Shown: positions 1 to 5,645, counted from the first letter of the stretch. The stretch is 7,151 bases of DNA from Planctomycetales bacterium (GCA_030631125.1 DAOVLS010000114.1:1-7151); one strand, 5' to 3'. A program made the numbers and translations. The notes: generated by a model from the sequence alone, not told the origin.

Positions 1-460
1 ATGCGTAATCGGGAAACGTATAAGGCTGCGAAACCCACCGGCCCCGAACGTACATCAGCGTTACCTCGGCGTAAATACCGTCTGAAAGATATATACGATG
101 GGAAAAATCCTTTGTGCTCGCCAGGATGAGTTTGCTTTCGGTGATGTATCCGGGGTCGAGATTGACTTTGCGATTCGAGCCTTCGGCGAATTCGCCCTCA
201 ATGTCGTTGGTCGCTCTTTTTATCGCGACGATTTGGTCCGGGTTGATAAGTTTCTCGAACGCGATGAACTTCCGAAGCAGCCCCGTTCCCATTTCCTCGT
301 CGTAATAATGAGTGAATTCGAAACCCATCACCTCGCCGGTCAGGTCGATTTCTCCGAAATCGCTTTCGAGGCGCCCAGCCGCCTCTGCCAGAATCTCCCT
401 GCTGCCGGAGATCATCCCGACAATCAGTTTGACTTCTTCAGGAGTAGTTATCGCGCCCAT
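1..460 (-). CDS. DUF4416 family protein, C-terminus cut by window edge
   Basis: Reading the minus strand from the ATG at 460 gives 153 codons without a stop, running off the window at position 1. The product is recognisable as DUF4416, a family of roughly 180 residues with no known function, so about 25-30 residues are missing. Conserved-looking blocks are KLIVGMI (residues 11-17), FTHYYDEEMG (49-58), FIAFEKLINP (65-74), KVNLDPGYIT (99-108), STKDFSHRIYL (115-125) and GIYAEVTLMY (128-137), ending at FPDY. The protein is soluble, with no signal peptide or membrane segment. The start is chosen because the KLIVGM block sits about ten residues in, as usual for the family. There is no Shine-Dalgarno sequence before it (the upstream bases read TTGCTCCAGTT), so translation may be leaderless or rely on another signal. 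Family assignment comes from remembered family motifs; no biochemical role can be given. Confidence 0.88.
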   Translation of the reverse strand, partial: MGAITTPEEVKLIVGMISGSREILAEAAGRLESDFGEIDLTGEVMGFEFTHYYDEEMGTGLLRKFIAFEKLINPDQIVAIKRATNDIEGEFAEGSNRKVNLDPGYITESKLILASTKDFSHRIYLSDGIYAEVTLMYVRGRWVSQPYTFPDYA

Positions 461-471
461 AACTGGAGCAA

Positions 472-499
472 TTGTTAATTACCGACTGCCAATTGTCAA
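472..499 (-). promoter_or_regulatory. Candidate promoter for the DUF4416 gene
   Basis: The minus strand carries a perfect TTGACA at 499-494. Sixteen bases further is a poor -10 match, TAACAA (477-472). Transcription would begin only a few bases before the ATG at 460, which would fit the missing Shine-Dalgarno sequence and a near-leaderless message. The -35 is convincing, the -10 is not. Confidence 0.3.
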
Positions 500-514
500 T
501 TTATTCAAATTGAC
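495..514. repeat. 8 bp perfect inverted repeat, operator-like
   Basis: GTCAATTT, then ATTC, then AAATTGAC: perfect 8-base arms with a 4-base spacer in the AT-rich gap upstream of the DUF4416 gene. It covers the TTGACA box read on the minus strand. The size and position suit a repressor binding site, but an AT-rich spacer also produces such dyads by chance. Confidence 0.45.
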
Positions 515-538
515 CGATTTTATTGATCGTTCGTTGTA

Positions 539-576
539 TAATACCGCCGCCAATTAATTAATCGGCGGCGGTATTA
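539..576 (-). terminator. GC-rich hairpin just after the URO-D-like gene, possible terminator
   Basis: The arms TAATACCGCCGCC (539-551) and GGCGGCGGTATTA (564-576) are perfectly complementary over 13 bp. Past one A-C mismatch, three more pairs form inside the 12-base AT-rich loop. The hairpin lies 18 bases beyond the stop codon of the minus-strand URO-D-like gene and before the DUF4416 gene, a natural place to end a transcript. The minus strand has no run of Us after the stem, so it is not a textbook intrinsic terminator. It could instead protect an mRNA 3' end or be a protein-binding palindrome. The plus strand shows a weak TTGTTTT downstream, but no plus-strand gene ends here. Confidence 0.45.
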
Positions 577-594
577 CTACTTGTTTTACTGCGC

Positions 595-1749
595 CTATCT
601 GCCGCCGAGTTCGCGCGCCAGTTCGAGGTACAGTTTGACTCGACTCACCGGCGTGGCGGGCGTCGGCGGGCTGCCGAGACTCATGATAAACCGGCTGCCG
701 TTCTTGCGACCGGCGGCGATCTGGCGGGCGACCTCGGCCCGCAGTTGCTCGTCGCTGCCGTCCTGGAGAACACCAATCGCATCGAGATTCCCCAGTAGCG
801 TGCACCGCCCGGCCACTCGCTCGGCGACCTCCTCAATGTCGATGGTGAAATCTTTTTTACTCTCTTCCACTGCCAGAGCGTCCATACCGAGCGAGAGTAT
901 CTGCTCCCATTTACCGGCAGGGTCGCCGCTATAGTAGTAGATGCTCTTCATGCCCAGCAAGCGGATTTGCTCGATTATTTGCCGTATGACCGGCATGCCC
1001 AGCGACTCGTAGGCGGCCGGGCTGATCATGTCCATGAAAGCCTCTTCGATCCACACGGCCTCGGCGCCGAGGGCCGAGGCCTGGCGGACGGCGTCGGTGG
1101 CGATGGTGAGGTGGCGCCGGCAGGCGCGGCGAACAAGGTCGGGCTTCTCGGCGATGAGGATCATCATCCCCTCGAAACCCCACAGGTAATAGCACATCCA
1201 CAGCGGCGAACTCGTGTACCCGTAGGGATACAGATCGCTGCCGAATTCTTCCAGCATTTTCCCGGCCAGATCGTCCCGGCCTTCGGCTACGAACCGGTCC
1301 GGGTCGAATCCACCGACAAATTGCCGGACGTCCCAGTGGCGGGACGAGGCAATCGAGGCGTCGACCTGCTCGACCGTTTCCGGCAGTTGGGGCGACTCGA
1401 CAGGTGAGGTGCTGCCGCCGGCGGCGGGCGGAGTTAGTTTCTCCTCCCCGCCGGTGCGCCTGTTGACTCGAAAAACGCCTTCGCCGCGCTCTTCGATGAA
1501 CGTCTCTGCCCGTTCGGCGCGGGCAGGGCAGTCCGGAAGGCGGAACCAGTCCTGCGGGGTTTTGGCGATGACGTCCCGCCGCCAGGACAACTGCTCCTGG
1601 AGGTCGGGCGAGAATTGATGCCACCATGGCCGGGAGGTCAGTTGACCCCAATGATCGCGGACGTAGATGCCCTCGTAGCAGATCACTGCCGGGATTTCGC
1701 CGGTGCCGTCCGGCGAGAACGCCGCCTCGATTCTCTCTCTGCCGGTCAA
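595..1749 (-). CDS. URO-D superfamily protein (uroporphyrinogen decarboxylase-like, metal ligands lost)
   Basis: The 384-residue product belongs to the uroporphyrinogen decarboxylase/MtaA/CmuA superfamily of TIM-barrel proteins. Visible marks are the N-terminal MTGRERIEAAF block, a barrel strand and helix around AVWIEEAFMDMISPAAYE (231-248), LLGNLDAIGVL (318-328, the usual GN.D turn), and SLGSPPTPATP (357-367) where relatives carry a G-C/H...TP.EN motif near the C-terminus. In cobamide-dependent methyltransferases of the MtaA type, zinc is held by H-X-C plus a late Cys. Here those places read YYYSG (271-275) and LGSPP, so these ligands seem absent. It is therefore unlikely to be a standard zinc methyltransferase, and it lacks the look of true HemE. 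The TTG start at 1749 is chosen because MTGRERIEAAF matches the family N-terminus; it lies 5 bases after the VOC stop, with only an A/G-rich stretch upstream as ribosome site. Substrate unknown. Confidence 0.82.
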   Translation of the reverse strand: MTGRERIEAAFSPDGTGEIPAVICYEGIYVRDHWGQLTSRPWWHQFSPDLQEQLSWRRDVIAKTPQDWFRLPDCPARAERAETFIEERGEGVFRVNRRTGGEEKLTPPAAGGSTSPVESPQLPETVEQVDASIASSRHWDVRQFVGGFDPDRFVAEGRDDLAGKMLEEFGSDLYPYGYTSSPLWMCYYLWGFEGMMILIAEKPDLVRRACRRHLTIATDAVRQASALGAEAVWIEEAFMDMISPAAYESLGMPVIRQIIEQIRLLGMKSIYYYSGDPAGKWEQILSLGMDALAVEESKKDFTIDIEEVAERVAGRCTLLGNLDAIGVLQDGSDEQLRAEVARQIAAGRKNGSRFIMSLGSPPTPATPVSRVKLYLELARELGGR

Positions 1750-1754
1750 GGAGT

Positions 1755-2102
1755 CTATTCTTTCTTAAACAAACCTATCCCGTGGCCTTCCGGGTCGGCG
1801 AATACCGCAAAAGCGCCGATCATCGGGACCGGCGTGGGTGGAACGACGGTCTTTCCGCCGAGGCTTTCTGCCTTGTCCAGATACGCCTGGAGGTCGTCCA
1901 CCGCCACGTAGAAGGTTACATAGGGCGGGATGTCGTCCCTGATCTGCATGATACCGCCGCAGATACCTTCGGTTCCGGTGTTGACCTGCGAGTAGCCGGG
2001 AAAATTGTTCTGAATCCCCCAGTCGAACAGATTCCCGTAAAACTCCTGCATCTTCCCAATGTCCTTCGCCCCGATTTCCCAATGTACGACAGGTTCACCC
2101 AT
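1755..2102 (-). CDS. VOC superfamily (glyoxalase/bleomycin-resistance fold) protein
   Basis: A 115-residue single-module VOC protein of the length usual for small members. The first beta strand VVHWEIGAKD (5-14) includes His7, a typical metal ligand, followed by the helix MQEFYGNLFDWGI (18-30). A second half runs from YVTFYVAVDDLQAYLDKAESLGGKTVVPP (61-89) to FADPEGHGIGLFKK (101-114). The last strand has Gly-Leu-Phe where glyoxalase I-type enzymes have a metal-binding Glu, which resembles the Cfp30B/27-kDa-antigen-like subgroup rather than a true glyoxalase. The substrate cannot be told. The ATG at 2102 is preferred over a longer upstream reading (to 2144) because AAAGGAG lies 7 bases before it and the family N-terminus begins here. 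The next gene starts 5 bases after its TAG, so the two are probably translationally coupled. Confidence 0.88.
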   Translation of the reverse strand: MGEPVVHWEIGAKDIGKMQEFYGNLFDWGIQNNFPGYSQVNTGTEGICGGIMQIRDDIPPYVTFYVAVDDLQAYLDKAESLGGKTVVPPTPVPMIGAFAVFADPEGHGIGLFKKE

Positions 2103-2109
2103 GATGATT

Positions 2110-2116
2110 CTCCTTT
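2110..2116 (-). promoter_or_regulatory. Shine-Dalgarno AAAGGAG of the VOC gene
   Basis: AAAGGAG on the minus strand, 7 bases before the ATG at 2102. It decides the start: the in-frame extension further upstream has no such site and encodes an unlike-family N-terminus. Confidence 0.8.
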
Positions 2117-2148
2117 GGTTAGTTCTACCGGAATGTAAACCCACCGGC

Positions 2149-2598
2149 TTATTGTTTCAGAAATTCATCCAATTCGGTCTCCAAGAGGCGTAATGTTTCT
2201 TCACAGGCGAGCACCAGCGGTAACATTCTTTCCCATTTCAGGCTGAATGTATAAGCGTGGCGAAAGAAGTGGCGGAATTCGAGATATAATTTCAGACGCG
2301 TTCGCAGTCTGCCTGATATAACAGCCGGTCGGTTCTGCGTTACCGACGCCATGGAATTGAGAATGTCTTGGTGCCAGGATTGTCCTCGATGCAGGCCTGA
2401 TTCCAAACTCGCTGCTATTCGTTTGAAGATGTTTTCGACACCGTTGTAGAAAGAATGCAAAACTGCGGCTACGGCAAGTGTTTCCGTGCGAGTTGGAGAT
2501 CGCTCAGCAACCGAGCGAAACAGGGGCTTTGATTCGGACAACAACATTCCAAGCAGAGCCAGTTCCAATTCGACCTCTTCTCGCAAATCAGGCGACAC
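2149..2598 (-). CDS. hepT: HepT-like HEPN ribonuclease toxin
   Basis: A 149-residue all-helical protein that fits the HepT-like branch of the HEPN superfamily. R109-HFFR-H114-A-Y116 is an exact RX4HXY motif: Arg and His form the RNase active site and the Tyr is the residue AMPylated by the partner MNT enzyme in characterised HepT/MntA pairs. The surrounding FRHFFRHAYTFSLKWERM resembles the HepT-like_2 type. Helices around VLHSFYNGVENIFKRIA (46-62) form the typical dimer half. The GTG start at 2598 overlaps the end of the upstream MNT gene by 11 bases and follows AAGGAG by 10 bases. An open frame continues upstream to 2796, but that part is the out-of-frame complement of MNT coding and is not protein-like. 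Hand counts give about 40-43% GC in parts of this gene (2221-2280, 2401-2460) against 63-77% in sampled neighbouring genes, which suggests acquisition by transfer. Confidence 0.9.
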   Translation of the reverse strand: MSPDLREEVELELALLGMLLSESKPLFRSVAERSPTRTETLAVAAVLHSFYNGVENIFKRIAASLESGLHRGQSWHQDILNSMASVTQNRPAVISGRLRTRLKLYLEFRHFFRHAYTFSLKWERMLPLVLACEETLRLLETELDEFLKQ

Positions 2599-2869
2599 GA
2601 TGGAGTTTCTCCTTCCGCATGAGGTATTCGACGAATAGGCCACCATCGTCAAGGTCGATAAGGTCCAACGACCGCCCCAGAGCATCTGAAGCATTACCCA
2701 TCGCCCGAAAGAATACCTTCGCCGGCAGGCCTGCGACGGCCATATCCACGTCGGAATACTCGTCCATCGTACCGGCAGCCGCCGAACCGAATACATAGAC
2801 TTCCCTGGCGCCGAAGGACTTGAGCACCTCCGCGGCTTTTCGGATTGACTCGCTAATCTCGTCGCTCAT
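2588..2869 (-). CDS. mntA: MNT-type nucleotidyltransferase antitoxin
   Basis: A 93-residue minimal nucleotidyltransferase, at the small end for this family. The core motif is complete: VFGSAAAGTMDEYSDVDMAV (26-45) contains G28-S29, ten residues, then D40-x-D42, the GSX10DXD metal/nucleotide site. SLDLIDLD (67-74) supplies the third acidic residue, probably D69. In characterised MntA/HepT pairs this enzyme transfers AMP from ATP to the tyrosine of the HEPN RX4HXY motif and so blocks the RNase. Here the predicted target, Tyr116 of the downstream protein, is present. Antitoxin first and toxin second, with an 11-base overlap, points to coupled translation. The ATG at 2869 has GAGGT 7 bases upstream and a TATAAT box 24 bases upstream. 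A housekeeping or non-toxin role for the pair cannot be excluded from sequence. Confidence 0.92.
   Translation of the reverse strand: MSDEISESIRKAAEVLKSFGAREVYVFGSAAAGTMDEYSDVDMAVAGLPAKVFFRAMGNASDALGRSLDLIDLDDGGLFVEYLMRKEKLHRVA
2609..2614 (-). promoter_or_regulatory. Shine-Dalgarno AAGGAG of hepT, inside mntA
   Basis: AAGGAG on the minus strand lies within the last codons of the MNT gene, 10 bases before the GTG at 2598. It supports this start for the HEPN gene against the far longer open frame. Confidence 0.6.
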
Positions 2870-2887
2870 GGTTCTGACCTCGTGCTC

Positions 2888-2903
2888 TCGGCAATTATAC
2901 CGA
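2888..2903. repeat. Short dyad TCGG-N8-CCGA around the -10 box
   Basis: TCGG (2888-2891) and CCGA (2900-2903) are inverted around the TATAAT box of the toxin-antitoxin promoter. Operators in this place are common in self-regulated toxin-antitoxin operons. The arms are only 4 bp, so chance is a real alternative. Confidence 0.25.
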
Positions 2904-2923
2904 AAATCCGTTGAAGATGGGAA
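2894..2923 (-). promoter_or_regulatory. Candidate sigma-70-type promoter of the HEPN/MNT operon
   Basis: A perfect TATAAT (2899-2894) with TTCCCA (2923-2918, four of six bases of TTGACA) 18 bases upstream. The MNT start codon follows the -10 by 24 bases, leaving a short leader that carries GAGGT. This is the best promoter in the window. Confidence 0.55.
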
Positions 2924-2980
2924 CCATTATGAATCCGCATTTGCTCCGACGCCTTGCTGTCGCAAGCGGGTTTTATTTGC

Positions 2981-3032
2981 TATCCTTTCGGTTCCGGACT
3001 GAAGGGACCGGGGTTTAAATACTTATCAGGGA
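2981..3032 (+). promoter_or_regulatory. Leader of the TIGR03790 gene: weak -10, hairpin, ribosome site
   Basis: TGC-TATCCT at 2978-2986 resembles an extended -10, with no good -35 before it. It is followed by a hairpin: CGGTTCC (2989-2995) pairs with GGGACCG (3004-3010) over 7 bp, including one G-U pair, with an 8-base loop. AGGGA at 3028-3032 is the Shine-Dalgarno sequence, 7 bases before the ATG at 3040. The ribosome site is solid; the promoter and any regulatory role of the hairpin are tentative. Confidence 0.4.
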
Positions 3033-3039
3033 ACTACGT

Positions 3040-5607
3040 ATGAAAAGCAACAGATTACGGCGGAAAACCCAGTGGGTAGGTTTGTTGATTACGGCGGGGC
3101 TGATACTTGCAGTCGTCGGTTCGGCGTTGGCCGGTGGCGGGCCTGAAGGCGTCGTGGTCGTCGTTAACGAGGACAGCTGGGCGTCGCTGGCAGTGGCAAA
3201 CGAATTTGTCCATCTTCGTAAAATCCCGCCGAACAACGTGATATACCTGTCCGGCGGGACCAACTGGGCGTTCGACTCTATCAGCATCGAAGGCTTTCGC
3301 AAGCACATCCTCAAGCCGGTGCTGGAGGAGATCAAAAAGCGAAACCTGCACCGCCAGGTCGATTACATCGTTTACTCAGCCGACGTACCCTACCGCATCA
3401 GCATGGGAAAGGACCTTCCCGGCGGGAAGACCCGCAAACCGCTCACGACAAGCGCGTCTATTAACAGCATGACGTACCTGTACCGATGGGTAATCCCCAA
3501 ACAGCCCGGCGACCCGTCCAAAAGAACGCTCGGATACCTGTCGCTTCGAAACAACTGGTACCTGCGCAGAAAGATTCGATTCGTCTCTGCACCCAAACCG
3601 CTCACTCCCGAACAGACCCAAAGTGTCCGCCAGGCCAATGCGCTGATCAGTCAGAAGAAATGGGCCCAGGCCGAAAAAGGATATCGCCAAATCATCAAGG
3701 ATTGCCCAAAAAACTTCGGCGTCCTTTACAATCTCGCCTGCTGCCTGGCCAGGCAGGGCAAACTCGATGAGGCGATGGCGGAACTGACAAAGTCCGTCCA
3801 GGCCGGCTGGTACAAACGCGAGCACATGGAAAAAGACGAAGATTTTAAGGGCCTGCGCAAGCGGAAGGATTTCAAGGCACTGCTCGAAAAGGTTCGCCCA
3901 CCGAAAGCCGGCGTCCAGCCGCCGATACATTTTTCAAGCCGGTACGGTTGGACCCCCGCCGGGCAAATTTTTTCCACCGGCGCGACCGGCCCGCGCCAGG
4001 GATACGTGCTCTCGACAGTCCTTGCCGTTACCAGCGGGCGGGGAACGTCGGTCAGTGAGGCGATTCAATCCCTCCGTCGAAGCGCCTCCGCCGACGGAAC
4101 GCACCCGAAAGGGACGATCTATTACATGGTCAACGGCGACGTCCGCTCGCGCGTCCGACAGTGGGGTTTCGACTCGGCTATCGCCAACCTGAAGGCCCTC
4201 GGCGTCAAGGCCGAAGCCGTCAAAGGAAAACTCCCCAAAGATCGCAAGGACGTTATGGGCCTGGCGGCGGGTACGTCGAAATTCGACTGGTCAAAGTCCG
4301 GATGCTCGATCCTGCCCGGGGCGATCTGCGAACACCTGACCAGCCACGGCGGAGGTATGAGCCAGACTTCCGGGCAGACGTCGTGCACGGAGTTCATTCG
4401 CGCCGGGGCGGCAGGGACCTGCGGGACAGTTACCGAGCCTTACGCCATCCAGGCAAAATTCCCCACGCCGTTTATGCACTATTTCTACGCCGCCGGATGC
4501 TCACTGGCCGAGGCGTTCTACCAGTCCGTCGCCGGGCCTTACCAACTGCTGATTATCGGCGACCCGCTGTGCAGGCCCTGGGCGAAGATTCCGACCGTTA
4601 CGCTTTTGGGCGTCAAGCCGGGCCAGGTCGTCAAGGACGAGTTGACGCTCACGCCGGGCGTAAAGGAAAAAGATATAAAAATCGGGCGGTATGATATGTT
4701 CGTCGACGGACTCCGGCTGGCTGCCAAGCCGCCGGGCGAATCGTTCATAATCGATACGGCTGGGCTTTCCGACGGTTGGCACGAAATCCGCATCGTGGCT
4801 GTTACCGCCGACATGGTCGCCACGCAGGGCAACCTTATCACTGGAATCACCGTTAATAACCACGGGCAAAAGATCGGCGCCGTCTGCGCCCTGGCCGTCG
4901 TCAATAAGGCCATATTGGGCGATAAGGTTCCGTTTAATGTGCGGTTGCCCGGGGCGAAGAAAATCGGCATCTTTCACAACGCGCGCGAACTGGCCGCTAT
5001 CGAAGGTGCTACCGGAATTATCAAAATCGACACACGCCGACTGGGGCTGGGGACGGTACACTTAAAGGCAATTGGCGTTATCGAGGCGAACGGCAAAACG
5101 GTCTCCGTTTCGTCGGCTCCGATGAGGTTGGCCGTCGAACCGCCCGCCAGGCTCAAAGGCGTCGCGCCGCCGAAGGGAAAACCGATTACGAAGGGACTGA
5201 AACTCACCGCCGAGGGCAGTAAGTCATTTCACGTCAAGGACATGCGTAACATGAAGGCATTGACCGCAGCCGGCGTCAAGAAAGGTCAAGCCTTCCGGCT
5301 TGAGGGGTATTTCGACGTACCGGCTGACGACCTGTACCAGTTTCAGGTGAAATTCGACGGGGAACTGGCGATTGAGGTGAACGGTAAGGTTTTTGACGTT
5401 CCCGCCGGTCGGCAGTGGAAATACCTTCCGGTCTCGTTGGCGAGTGGTACACACCGATTTATCGTGAAGGGCAAGGCGACGAACAGTTTGCGTATCGATA
5501 TTCGCTTCGGTGGCCCGGGCGCGTTCAGCCTGAGCGAAAAACGTTTCGGATTCCGCTATGTCGGAAAGCCCCCGACGACTACCTCGCAACCAAAAGGCAA
5601 ACGTTAG
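3040..5607 (+). CDS. Secreted TIGR03790-family protein with inserted TPR region and PA14-like C-terminus
   Basis: An 855-residue protein. Residues 1-31 form a Sec signal peptide (basic N-terminus, hydrophobic core, cleavage after SALA). The TIGR03790 domain starts at GVVVVVNEDSWASLAVANEF (37-56) and KIPPNNVIYL. It is interrupted at about 190-286 by a TPR-like stretch: a helix pair at 196-222, NFGVLYNLACCLARQGKLDEAMAEL (225-249), then an end-of-TPR-type segment DEDFKGLRKRKDFKALL. It resumes at RYGWTPAGQIFSTGA through SQTSGQTSCTEFIRAGAAGT and GCSLAEAFYQSVAGPYQLLIIGDPLCRPWA (486-515). Residues 520-700 look like Ig-like beta domains, and 715-840 like a PA14-type beta-sandwich (GYFDVPADDLYQFQVKFDGELAI). 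The tail is Pro/Thr/Lys-rich, without a PEP-CTERM anchor. The family has no known function and is reported to occur in genomes with exosortase. It is probably exported and may bind carbohydrate or other proteins through the added domains. The next gene is 38 bases downstream. Confidence 0.87.
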   Translation: MKSNRLRRKTQWVGLLITAGLILAVVGSALAGGGPEGVVVVVNEDSWASLAVANEFVHLRKIPPNNVIYLSGGTNWAFDSISIEGFRKHILKPVLEEIKKRNLHRQVDYIVYSADVPYRISMGKDLPGGKTRKPLTTSASINSMTYLYRWVIPKQPGDPSKRTLGYLSLRNNWYLRRKIRFVSAPKPLTPEQTQSVRQANALISQKKWAQAEKGYRQIIKDCPKNFGVLYNLACCLARQGKLDEAMAELTKSVQAGWYKREHMEKDEDFKGLRKRKDFKALLEKVRPPKAGVQPPIHFSSRYGWTPAGQIFSTGATGPRQGYVLSTVLAVTSGRGTSVSEAIQSLRRSASADGTHPKGTIYYMVNGDVRSRVRQWGFDSAIANLKALGVKAEAVKGKLPKDRKDVMGLAAGTSKFDWSKSGCSILPGAICEHLTSHGGGMSQTSGQTSCTEFIRAGAAGTCGTVTEPYAIQAKFPTPFMHYFYAAGCSLAEAFYQSVAGPYQLLIIGDPLCRPWAKIPTVTLLGVKPGQVVKDELTLTPGVKEKDIKIGRYDMFVDGLRLAAKPPGESFIIDTAGLSDGWHEIRIVAVTADMVATQGNLITGITVNNHGQKIGAVCALAVVNKAILGDKVPFNVRLPGAKKIGIFHNARELAAIEGATGIIKIDTRRLGLGTVHLKAIGVIEANGKTVSVSSAPMRLAVEPPARLKGVAPPKGKPITKGLKLTAEGSKSFHVKDMRNMKALTAAGVKKGQAFRLEGYFDVPADDLYQFQVKFDGELAIEVNGKVFDVPAGRQWKYLPVSLASGTHRFIVKGKATNSLRIDIRFGGPGAFSLSEKRFGFRYVGKPPTTTSQPKGKR

Positions 5608-5631
5608 AGCAGCGGAGAAAAATCTGACTTC

Positions 5632-5637
5632 AGGAGG
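5632..5637 (+). promoter_or_regulatory. Shine-Dalgarno AGGAGG of the PHP gene
   Basis: A perfect AGGAGG in the 38-base gap after the TIGR03790 gene. It is 8 bases before the ATG at 5646 and 5 bases before the GTG at 5643, so the ATG is preferred. Confidence 0.8.
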
Positions 5638-5645
5638 CACCTGTG

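Noticed and set aside
98..478. Plus-strand open frame of 126 codons
   Set aside because: It is the complement of the DUF4416 gene, whose minus-strand product matches the family along its whole length. The plus-strand product has no recognisable motif and no ribosome site.
929..1651. Second long minus-strand open frame (240 codons) inside the URO-D-like gene
   Set aside because: Its product is Arg/Pro/Gly-rich, typical of an out-of-frame reading of GC-rich coding DNA, and it lies fully within a recognised gene.
1949..1959. ATACCGCCGC copy resembling the hairpin arm at 541
   Set aside because: It lies in VOC coding sequence, has no partner arm nearby and is explained by codon composition.
2103..2144. 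Fourteen-residue N-terminal extension of the VOC protein
   Set aside because: The strong Shine-Dalgarno sequence at 2110-2116 lies inside this extension, and the VOC fold begins directly after the ATG at 2102.
2599..2796. Upstream extension of the HEPN gene to 2796
   Set aside because: The added 66 residues are the MNT gene read in another frame, Trp/Arg-rich and unlike HEPN proteins. The GTG at 2598 with AAGGAG gives the expected 149-residue length.
4161..4694. Plus-strand open frame of 177 codons within the TIGR03790 gene
   Set aside because: Out of frame with a well-supported gene, Arg/Gly-rich product, no ribosome site.
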